Part shown: in pieces, positions 54,907-64,000 of the stretch
How positions within the stretch are numbered: position 1 is the first letter of the stretch
Layout of the letters: each line of letters opens with the position of its first letter
Source of the DNA: Pleurostoma richardsiae
Taxonomy: Eukaryota > Ascomycota > Sordariomycetes > Calosphaeriales > Pleurostomataceae
Direction: 5' to 3'
NCBI GenBank assembly: GCA_030052745.1
Contig: JANBVO010000032.1
Span: 372,001 to 436,000, forward strand
DNA: 64,000 nt
Program-made: the position numbers and the translations under genes
Notes under the pieces: generated by a model
What the model was told of the DNA's origin: nothing
What the model saw: only the letters and a program-made list of their open reading frames with translations
Database searches by the model: none

Positions 54907-55879
54907 GCTGCCTCGCCCGGCCCTGCCTCTCGAATCCTGCACCTACTTTGCTTGTGAGATCATCGACCAGACGATGCGATAAATGCCTCCGCATGGCCCG
55001 CCCCCCAGGTTTTGGTGCCTCTATCGGCCTTTTGGGCTGCATGGGTAGGAAGAAATTTTTAGCATGTAGGCGGCAATCAAAAGTCTCTTGTGGCTCTTTG
55101 GGTGCGAATCGTTTCCTCGATCAGCCTGCATCAAATGATTCCTTGATATGATATTGCTCGTACAGTAGTTGATGCTGCTGTCCAACCGGCCTAGCCATCT
55201 TATTTGAGAAATGCCTTCTGACACCCATGTTCGGTAGCTGTCCTGTCAGCTGCTGAGCACACATTGCCCAGCTCCCCTTTGCAGCAGAAGAGTTAGCACC
55301 GACGTTAATGATTTGTACGGCAGTAAATCTTATGTAGGCTGTACAAATACGATTGATACTACCATGCATGAGCCATGGCGGCCTGGTGATGACCCGGAAT
55401 TGCTGGAACATCTCACATGCATCTAGGCTAGGGGATTTCTCCGCGTTGCTCGCGTTGCTCACGGCAACCGTGACAGAGTTGTCGGGGTTGTGATTGGCTC
55501 CGAGCATTCCCTCTCAAAATACAAGTGGCCCCAAAAGATTCCCAGCACTTACACCCATCAACCAATGTTTCCAGCTTGATGTTTGTCGCGTCCGACTACC
55601 CCGACTGCTATGAAACCGTTCGCGCCGTAGCTGGAGACGCCTCCGACACGTAAGGCCATCACCCAATTGGCACGACAGAAGCAGAAACGCGATATCTCTC
55701 GTCGCGCTCACGGGGAGAAACAGCAAGCTATCGATTATTCATTGTAGCTGAACTTCCTACTTACGCTTGTGCCGCGCTATTGAGACAAGAGATTGATTCA
55801 AACCTGTTGCGAAGGCCGCTGAGGGGGGACGAATACAGCACACAGGAAGAGAAGCGACAAGAACCATCAACCAGTCATC
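54907..55879. other. Intergenic region between RPP2 and MPS1
   Basis: Holds the P2 3' end and the MPS1 promoter. A Met-started minus-strand frame (55121-55507, 128 codons) has no recognisable character. Nothing else seen. Confidence 0.55.
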
Positions 55880-58698
55880 ATGTCGGCTGCATCACCGACC
55901 CCAATGGCCGTAGGGAGTCATTTCTCCCTCGGTCGGCGCACGTCTGCGCGACAAGCATTGCGCCGACCGCCGTCGAGACCACAAATCGGCCGCAGCGAGT
56001 CAAATCCTGTTCCAGTCCCAGTTGCAGCCTCCAAGGACAACAGAAGAGCAGACTCGCACCAGTACTCCACCCTAAACGATAGCTCTGATGACGAGATTCC
56101 GGTTCCCATGAAGCTCAGTGCACTGACGAAGGCTCTGCTCAATAACGACGGCGTGCCCGCGTCGGAACAAGCTGTTGCTGTCCGCCCAGCTTCGCCGCCA
56201 ACTAGGCCTGAATCAAGGGTAATGACACGGAGGAGGAGTGTCTTGACCAGGAGCACATCATCGGCAGTCTCAGACAAAGACTCCGGAGAGAAAGAACCCG
56301 GCAGAGAGACTAGGCGACACGTCCGGTCCGGCAGCGGGCAGTTTCCATCGTCCAAACCAACTTCACCCTTGCGCACGAAGGAGAGCAGTCCTGCGCCGCG
56401 GAAAAGAGTCATACGCCTGAGCACAACGCCCGGTGGGGGTGCATTGCAAAACCCAATGAGACGATCACTCTCCGCCTCGACTTCTCGCGGACGGCCTGGG
56501 AGCAGAGAGAGGACCGTTGAAAAACCTCAGGATTCGAACGGCAAAATCGATGTGTCCTCGGCACCCGATATCAATACACCTGCGCAAGCCGTCCGCCGCG
56601 TTCAGATTGTTGTAGGGTCGTCGGCCAACAAAGGTCGATCAACGGGCTCTTCGGGACTCTCGTCGAAGAGGTCTAGCTCTCTTCCTCCTAGCGACCACGA
56701 CGTACCTGATGAACCCCTGTCTGCAGTCCGCCCGCAAGCAGCAGTCAACCAAGGCAGCGTCTCCAGGTTCGGCGCTAGTGTCCGGGCCCGCGAAGACCCG
56801 GCGCTGCAGAGTGCAATGCGCATCAAGAGAGTTGGAAAGGTTCCTGGGAGTTTTCTGAGTGGGCCAGCCCGCCGGGGTAGGAGGAGGGCGAGTGATGAGG
56901 AGAATAGTCCCGTGGACGACAACATCGATGGCGTCGGCCTCCTCTCAGGCCAGGGACGCGAAAGTCAACGGCCTGGGGAAATGACACACGACGACGCCGG
57001 GCTCCGAGCTTCTTCATTCCTCGCGACGAATTATCGCGACTTTGCTGCTTCGGGAAGTCCTGTGAACCCCCGGGATGCTGCGAGAGCGGGCCATCGCCGG
57101 ATAGTGTCAAATGCCGACCTAGGTCTCTCCCTAGATAACGATGCTCAAAAGGAGAACACCGGGCCGAGCTACCACCGTGGGCCGCGACCGGAATTACCTT
57201 CAGCATACGATCAGGAGAACGAGCCGCCTTCTGCATTAGGCAAATCCAGACCGGCTATGGACGCTTTCGTCAACCAAGACTTGGAGAAGAACCCTGCTCG
57301 GCCACTCAGCACCAACATGGTCCCAAGGCCACCTGCTGCTGTCGTTTCTCCGGATCGGAGAGTGCTGGGTCAGATCAGTCAGAACACGCCGCACGTTGTT
57401 GTTCCAGTTCATCGACCAGCTCCACCCCCCCCTCCAAAGATGACAGTCTTGAACACAGCAACAGCGACAGCTGGGGCCGCGACCACTGGCCAGGCCATCA
57501 AGAAAAAGAGTATCCTGTTGAAAGTCAATGGGAGACCGTATCAGCGGATTGACTGCATAGGTCGCGGCGGAAGTGCAAAAGTCTACCGGGTTACCGCTGA
57601 AAATGGGAAAATGTTTGCATTGAAACGAGTCTCTCTTGAGAATGCGGACGAGACGACCGTTAGGGGATACAAGGGCGAGATTAACTTGTTACAGAAGCTG
57701 GCGGCCGTCGACCGTGTGATTCAGCTGTTCGATTGGGAATTGAATGAGGAGAAACACATGCTTAGTCTGGTGAGCTCCTTTCCCGTCCTTCAATGCTCTT
57801 CCTTCCTCCACTCCCAATTCACGGTGCTAACTGCTGTTATTGTGTAAAGCTCATGGAGATGGGGGAGTTGGATCTGAACTCCCTTCTACGGGTCCGCCAG
57901 AACCCGGAAGGGTCCAAATTTGATCCGGTCTTCATCAGGTACTATTGGAAGGAGATGCTGGAATGCCTATCGGCCGTCCATGCGCACGATATCGTGCACA
58001 GCGATTTAAAGCCAGCCAATTTCGTCATTGTTCAGGGCCGGCTTAAGCTCATCGACTTCGGTATTGCCAACGCTATCCAGACGGACGAGACAGTCAACGT
58101 TCACAAGGAGACTCAAAATGGCACGCCAAGTTACATGTCTCCTGAGAGCTTGATGGACTCGAGCCAGTACGCCTTTCTATCTTCCAACGGGGGAAGGCTC
58201 AACCTCCCACGCGGCCCCAAAGGACCTAAACTTATGAAGATAGGCAAGCCCAGCGATGTTTGGTCTTTGGGGTGTATCCTATATCAGATGGTATATGGGC
58301 AGACGCCTTTTGGCCATATCCAGAACCAAATGGCAAGGTGCCACGCCATTATTAATTGGAGCCACGTTATTGAATTCCCCGATCGGGGCTTGGGTGGTGT
58401 TAGGGTGCCGCCGTCGCTCATGCGGACTATGAAGAGATGCTTAAACCGGGATCAACATCTCCGGCCAACCTGCGAAGAGATGTTATCCGATACGGACCCG
58501 TTTCTGTACCCCTCGGAGTTTGGCGAAGCTTTCGAGAACGCCCTACCAGTGACGGAGGAGCTCCTTGGGCGAATCATACAAAGTGTCGTCCAGAGATGCA
58601 AAGAGAGGCTGCCCACCGACGGCGAAGCGATGAGCGCCTGGCCGTCTGCGTATTGGGCGAGTGTGAGGAAAGCAGTAGGCGCGAAGGACGGCAGATGA
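55880..58698 (+). CDS. mps1: Spindle checkpoint kinase Mps1 (TTK family)
   Basis: Dual-specificity kinase needed for the spindle assembly checkpoint and spindle pole duplication. Exons 55880-57769 and 57850-58698 (80-nt intron inside the kinase domain) give 912 residues. The first 545 are disordered, Ser/Pro/Arg-rich and contain many SP/TP sites. The kinase domain spans about 553-830: glycine loop IGRGGSAKVY, ATP lysine in FALKRVSLEN, hinge LMEMGELDL, catalytic loop HSDLKPANF (H680), DFG at 699-701 in LIDFGIANAI, and the activation segment with NGTPSYMSPES. The HSD in place of HRD and the NGTPSYMSPE motif are typical of the Mps1/TTK family. The insertion SSQYAFLSSNGGRLNLPRGP before subdomain IX is also usual for fungal members. 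Confidence 0.95.
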
Positions 58699-59270
58699 TG
58701 AAGTCACGTTTCTGTTTTGGAAATTTATATCGAGGGACGTGGCGTAGTCCGTGGGTCCAGGAGCAAGTTTCGTTGTTAGATGCCAGATTTGTTACCCTTT
58801 TAGGAAAGCGGTTGTCTATTCAGTCTGTACCCAGTTTGGTTGGGTCTTAGATGTCCAGGATCTTCCATGCCCGGCCTCTTTGAAGTCAGAATATTGTCCT
58901 GTCACGGTGTCATGCTCCGTTCCCAGCCCAAAGATGCTTCCTTGGAGTCCATAGGCGACTGAGAGGCAATAGCGCAAAGTCGATGGAGTCTTCTAGATGC
59001 CCTTTACATGACTATAGTGTTCCATCTAGTATTTACCGCTATTTGTCCCTGTGCTACGATCGTGCGACGTCCCATACAGCATGCACACCCCCCTAGTTCA
59101 TGGAATGCCGGACCGGACAGTTTCAGCTCCCTCCAGGTGGCCGTCTCCTTCTCGCTTGGACGGGCTCAGTCGAAATGCGCCTGAATACCACCATGACTCG
59201 GGCTACCCAGCTTGATCCCTTCTCCTGTAATGATACATGTAATACGCGTGCATCTGGCGATCTTGCCCGC
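58699..59270. other. Convergent intergenic region between MPS1 and bL21m
   Basis: No gene or repeat recognised. Confidence 0.6.
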
Positions 59271-59945
59271 TTACACCTGAACCTCGTCAGGCCCATTCAC
59301 CTTCAGTTCGCTGACACGCAACACCGTGTACTTGTGCTTGCTCCGAACCGTCTTCTTCCGCCTGTTCCTCCGCTTCTTCTTTATCATAAGCCGCATAGGC
59401 TCGCTCTCCGTCCCAAGAACAACGGCCCGGCACTCATATAGACGCTCGTCGATGAACGGGGCACCCTTAAGCGTGAAGTCCCGGCTACCTAGGACGCTGG
59501 CGCGATTCAGACGCAGGACGTCGCCCGGCAGCACGCCGGGCATCTTAAATGGCAGCCGGATGGAGTCGCCCGGTGTCACCAGATAGGGCCGCCCGTGAAC
59601 GTGGATGGTGACATATTGGCCGGGTTGAGAGGCAAGGATAGGGAGGAGATTGCGGACCGACTCGGGCAAAGGGCCTGCAGATGGCGCTGCTCCCGGAGGC
59701 GCCGCAGACCTTTGCCGGAGTGACGACTGGATTGATGCGGTCTTGGTGTGCTCAGAGCCTCCAGCATTTGGCACAGGCGGGATCGTTCTGTCTAGCTGCG
59801 GCGGCTCGACGATATGAGCCGTCGAGTTGAAGAGGCGCGCTCGAAGCGGCAGCAGGAAGGTTGGAGGGAGACGTGCCAAGGGTGTCCGCAGCTCCAGAGC
59901 TGATCGGAGGAAAGCTCGGCTCATTATCGACATTGAAGTTGGCAT
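59271..59945 (-). CDS. mrpl49: Mitochondrial large-subunit ribosomal protein bL21m
   Basis: Component of the mitochondrial ribosome. The single exon codes for 224 residues from the first good ATG (MPTSMSIMSRAFLRSA); internal Mets at 59933 and 59924 are alternatives. The N-terminus is basic and hydroxylated without acidic residues, as expected for a mitochondrial targeting peptide. The L21 fold begins near LPILASQPGQYVTIHVHGRP, with PGDSIRLPFKMPGVLPGDVL and the basic C-terminal motif KKKRRNRRKKTVRSKHKYTV. The length is normal for fungal Mrpl49, which has a long N-terminal extension compared with bacterial L21. Confidence 0.92.
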   Translation of the reverse strand: MPTSMSIMSRAFLRSALELRTPLARLPPTFLLPLRARLFNSTAHIVEPPQLDRTIPPVPNAGGSEHTKTASIQSSLRQRSAAPPGAAPSAGPLPESVRNLLPILASQPGQYVTIHVHGRPYLVTPGDSIRLPFKMPGVLPGDVLRLNRASVLGSRDFTLKGAPFIDERLYECRAVVLGTESEPMRLMIKKKRRNRRKKTVRSKHKYTVLRVSELKVNGPDEVQV

Positions 59946-61596
59946 CCGCCGCGATTCGTCGTTTCGGTGTCGTGGGTTAGCGGATGGTAGCTGATAGCTG
60001 GCAGACGAGATGTTGGGTACGTGCGCGGGAGAAAATTCCAATGCTGGTCCGCGCTGGCCCGTGCGGGCTCCCCCAGCTGTACGTCTCGTTTGCACGGAAA
60101 TATCGGTAGGTACCTAGGTATCTACCTTAATTAACTATTGCCTTGGTAAGGATATGCTGCGCCGTACCCAAGTCGAAGTACCTAATGTAATGCTCTTTAT
60201 GCGGTCAGCGCTTGAGCCGTCGGTCTCCTTCCTTCTGTCGTCTTGACGACGGATTGGTTTCCGGGCAGAGCATGCGACACACGCTGATGCACACACAAGA
60301 TGTGAGGTGTCCAAGACGGAGACTACATCCTCCTCGCCTTGCGGGAACCCGTATCTGCGTCGAGAAGCGAGCGACGCAAGTGAAGTGCTGGTGGGGTGGC
60401 CTACGTAGGTAGGTTTTCTACTACTGCAGATGCCGGACGAGTCTAGGTCGAATAGAACACTCCACGTTGCGAGTATCTGAGCTCCTCGGATGTTACAGGC
60501 TCTATATCCGTCCCCCAGTGTCATTCTATGTCAAAGGTGACTGCTTCGACAGGATCATCAATGATCCCCAGTCAAATCGCGCATCATTGATGCAGTTTTT
60601 TCAACGTGTGGCCTATCCCCGAGGGGTAAATTCGATTGCCTCGACTTCGCTGGGCTCTTGAAGACTTTGCCCGGCTTCAGTCGGCAAGGAACCGGAATTC
60701 GACATAGCGGCTACATGTCTATAGCCAGTTAGCATAGGCTAGCAACATGTCTAGCGAGCCAAATATCACCGCGTACGAGTTATTAGCCTTCGAATCTGCT
60801 GTGTTCCCTTCAGTTCACCCACTAACTCACAAGTGAGGGCGTGCCACCGAAGACGTCAATTATACACCTCCAACTTCCTAGGTAGTGAGGATACGTATGT
60901 TGTTCTCGGCCGGTTTCCTCCCCGGCGAGCTACTTCGGGAGCCCCATCTTCAGGAGTCGTATGGCTTCGCATCGGGCTCCCCAGTCACTGCTATCTCCCA
61001 CCTGTGCCTTCTTTTTCTACCCCCGTAAGGCAAAGACTCGGTCTGACACCCGCTCAGGCAACAAAACCGGCCCAGCTGCTCGAAAGAAGTATGAGCTCGT
61101 CTCACGGCGTCTTCTCTCAAGTGTTAAGTACGAGGATGACGGCTGCGTCTGCCATAACAGCCGCGGTTTCTCGGCGTCTCGTTTATTCTCACCGGAGTAG
61201 GAGTCGCAGGAGACTTGACGCGGTATTATCTTGATGCAGGACTTGGCTTCAAGAGGTGACGGCAGCTTGAGCGTAGTTGTCTCCGTCCACGACGTACGTG
61301 CTAGATTTTCCTCCCCAGGAGTCAGCGCTGCCACGGGACATGTACACAACCACTGTCTGGTCGGCGCAGGGTACTTTTTACGGCACTAGCACAGCCTCCA
61401 TAGGCAGTTGCCCCCGGGACCTTAAGTACAGACAACCTCAATCTTCATATGTATACCCTTCACCATGTTTGCCACTCTGTTGGCCTCCATCCCTTCGTTA
61501 TCCTACATCAAATGATGCTAGGTGTCGTGGCAACTTCGAACCCACGCCTTCCTGGCAGCCGCGAGACGCTGGGACGGGCCACTTGGTCTGCCGTCT
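59946..61596. other. 1.65 kb intergenic region
   Basis: Lies upstream of the bL21m gene and downstream of the xylanase gene. No gene seen. Contains the TAGGTACCTA-type cluster at 60103-60185 and short frames without character. Confidence 0.55.
60103..60185. repeat. TAGGTACCTA-type palindromic word cluster
   Basis: GGTAGGTACCTAGGTAT, TACCTTAATTAA, CCTTGGTAAGG and AGTACCTAATG lie within 83 bases, about 160-240 bases upstream of the bL21m start. Many are palindromic. Confidence 0.7.
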
Positions 61597-62352
<756 letters not shown>

Positions 62353-62877
62353 TTAGCCAACGTGTAGGCTTGGTACTCTCTCCTTCTATATATATACGTG
62401 TGTGTGTATATATATATGCTAGGCACATGCCTAACTGAGAACTCCCATCACTCGCCCAGGCTTTTGGTGTCCCTTCACACTGATTTGGAAGACAAAGGGT
62501 AAAATGGGTTTCTTCCGCGAGAGCTGTGACTCCGCTGCCTACTATGACTTTCCGTAGTTTGGGATTGCATTGTTTTACCCCTCGCGTATAAGGTCCGTTC
62601 GAAGCCAGCTCCCTCCGGAGGGCCACAGACAGGACTTGTTACGCTGAGTGTGAGGCAATCAATCTACCGCGGACGTTCGAGAGCGGGAAGTCTGTGATAA
62701 CCAATCAGTCTAGCGCGTGCACATATTGTCCGCGTCTTACACAGTAGAGCCTCAGCAGATAAAAGAGTTCCCCATCTTGTGCCTGCCGTGCCGGTGGCTA
62801 AATATGCGGCCCGCGATCAATATAGGGAGTTTTAGTGATAATCCATCTAGCAACGTTTCGCGGCTAATTGATCTCCT
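62353..62877. promoter_or_regulatory. Xylanase promoter with XlnR/Xyr1-like and CreA-like words
   Basis: GGCTAA, the core XlnR/Xyr1 site, occurs at 62353-62358 on the minus strand (about 80 bases upstream of the xylanase ATG) and at 62796-62801 and 62872-62877 on the plus strand. The palindrome CTCCGGAG at 62613-62620 gives a CreA-type SYGGRG word on both strands. This matches known induction by xylose and repression by glucose for fungal xylanases. Short words also occur by chance, so use of each site is inferred. Confidence 0.5.
62387..62417 (-). promoter_or_regulatory. TATA/TG simple repeat, probable xylanase TATA region
   Basis: Two TATATATATA blocks flank a CGTGTGTGTG block, about 115-145 bases upstream of the xylanase start codon. 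The position suits a TATA box of a strongly inducible gene. Confidence 0.55.
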
Positions 62878-63303
62878 ATCGGCTGGTATAGCATTCATTG
62901 GCGGCCCTGGCAGCGCCGTGCGAGTGCAGCGCACATCCTCGGTTCGGAACTGGTGTCTGCAGAGAGTCGAGCACTATCGTGTGTTTCGGGAGAGAGCACC
63001 GCCTCGCCGTTTTTGGACGCTCAGAAAGCACCATTCAACAATCGCATTTCCCATTCAGTCATCCAGGACAAATTCGTCAAGACGGAACGTGTCTACATAG
63101 TAGCATGTGCATCTGCCAGCTGCAGCCCGATGAGCTCCACCAAGGTCGGGCGGAACAAGAATCACCCGTTCCCATCTTATCTTATCCAGAAGACCGCCAC
63201 TTGATTATTTTCTTCTAGTGGTCCATCCAGCTCAATCCGCTGTAAAGAAAGTGGCAGCAACACGCGACCTCATTCCTTCTTTCCCGGATCCTAATCATTT
63301 GCC

Positions 63304-64000
63304 ATGGCGCAGGGTGATTACATCGAGCGCCACAGAGTTCGTTTATTATCCCTTTTCATGCTAGGTAATGCTCGCTAACCCCGATGACAGCGGCTTCATG
63401 GCCGTCGCCTGGACGCGGAGGAACGAGCGCGCAAACGAGAGGCTAGGAAGGGTCACAAGGCGAGCGAGGAGGCACAGAACCTTCGCGGTATTCGAGCCAA
63501 GCTGAGAGCGGAGCGCCGGCATAAGGAGAAGATCCAGCTTAAGAAGACAATCAAGGCCCATGAAGAACGCAACGTCAAATCCGCCACTCCCAGCAATGAG
63601 CCTTCCAACCCCGTACCATCGTACCTTCTTGACAGATCAAATCCTTCATCTGCCAAAGCGCTCTCTTCTGCGATCAAGAACAAGCGGGCAGAGAAGGCCG
63701 CTCGATTCTCTGTGCCGCTGCCCAAAGTCCGTGGTATGCCTGAAGAGGAGGTCTTCAAAGTGTTAGTTGGCGCCATGTTATTCATACAGTCCGCCTCTCG
63801 TTCTGTGCTGATACGCATACCATCAGGATCAACACTGGGAAGAAGACTGCCAAAAAAGCATGGAAGAGAATGATTACCAAGGTTGGCTCTTCCGCATCTC
63901 ACCCTGGTCGAACATGGAGCTAACTGCCCTCCCAGCCTACCTTCGTCGGGAGAGATTTCACACGCCGGCCCGTCAAGTACGAGAGGTTCATCCGCCGTGA
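63304..64000 (+). CDS. nsa2: Ribosome biogenesis protein Nsa2, 3' end beyond the right edge
   Basis: Nucleolar factor for pre-60S assembly and processing of 27S pre-rRNA. Exons 63304-63336, 63391-63761, 63827-63881 and 63936 to the edge stay in frame: MAQGDYIERHRRLHGRRLDA, ASEEAQNLRGIRAKL, RNVKSATPSNEPSNPVPSYL, AKALSSAIKNKRAEKAARFS, VPLPKVRGMPEEEVFKVINT, KKAWKRMITKPTFVGRDFTR and RPVKYERFIRR. The match to the family is nearly continuous. About 45 residues should follow beyond the window. Donors are unusual: intron 1 GTTCGT, intron 2 GTTAGT, intron 3 GTTGGC. All three acceptors (GACAG, ATCAG, CCCAG) are normal. Confidence 0.96.

Noticed and set aside
55121-55507. 128-codon ATG-started minus-strand frame upstream of MPS1
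   Set aside because: No domain, splice context or composition bias supports it. A frame of this length is expected by chance.
61531-61560. TTCGAACCC word resembling a tRNA T-loop
   Set aside because: The flanks do not fold into a cloverleaf; it appears to be chance in the xylanase 3' region.

Overview
The window is nuclear DNA of a filamentous ascomycete (Pezizomycotina, most likely a Sordariomycete). The evidence is short spliceosomal introns (mostly 47-110 nt), fungal-type proteins (an F-box protein with the usual fungal N-terminus, a GH11 xylanase, an Ofd1/Tpa1 oxygenase, NAD-dependent MTD1, NSA2), moderately GC-rich coding sequence, and intergenic clusters of the palindromic word TAGGTACCTA. 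I assembled 25 confident protein-coding genes, almost all with explicit splice junctions that restore frame, and 2 low-confidence ones. I saw no rRNA, convincing tRNA, CRISPR array or intact transposon.

Layout, left to right: a partial F-box gene (-); cytosolic leucyl-tRNA synthetase (+); PKR1, a V-ATPase assembly factor (+); MTQ2, an eRF1 methyltransferase (-); a class V aminotransferase / cysteine desulfurase-like gene (-); the prolyl hydroxylase OFD1/TPA1 (+); V-ATPase subunit H (-); a gene-poor stretch at 16.5-20.1 kb with two doubtful small genes (-); a Cys- and Ser/Thr-rich single-pass surface protein (+); ribosomal protein L9/uL6 (-); VPS26 (+); NUP120 (-); endopolyphosphatase PPN1 (+); an orphan single-pass membrane protein (-); a 2.9 kb gap; MTD1 (-); MMS19 (+); SPC2 (-); EMC3 (+); RPC8/RPC25 (-); a NUFIP-type CCCH zinc-finger protein (+); SPT2 (-); ribosomal stalk protein P2 (+); MPS1 kinase (+); mitochondrial bL21 (-); a GH11 xylanase (-); and NSA2 (+), cut by the right edge.

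Most of the window is conserved housekeeping sequence. Protein synthesis is the main theme (LeuRS, MTQ2, TPA1, uL6, P2, bL21m, NSA2, RPC8). A second theme is the vacuole and endomembranes (PKR1, V-ATPase H, PPN1, VPS26, SPC2, EMC3). MMS19 belongs to cytosolic Fe-S protein assembly. Many neighbours are divergent and share a promoter region. The accessory or unusual material is the GH11 xylanase with its XlnR-like promoter words, the surface protein, the orphan membrane protein and the doubtful ORFs at 17.4-19.3 kb. I found no clearly new multi-gene system. The most useful leads are these orphan genes and several gene-structure oddities: a 6-nt and a 12-nt first coding exon, a GC-AG intron, GTTCGT splice donors, and stop-free introns whose length is a multiple of three.
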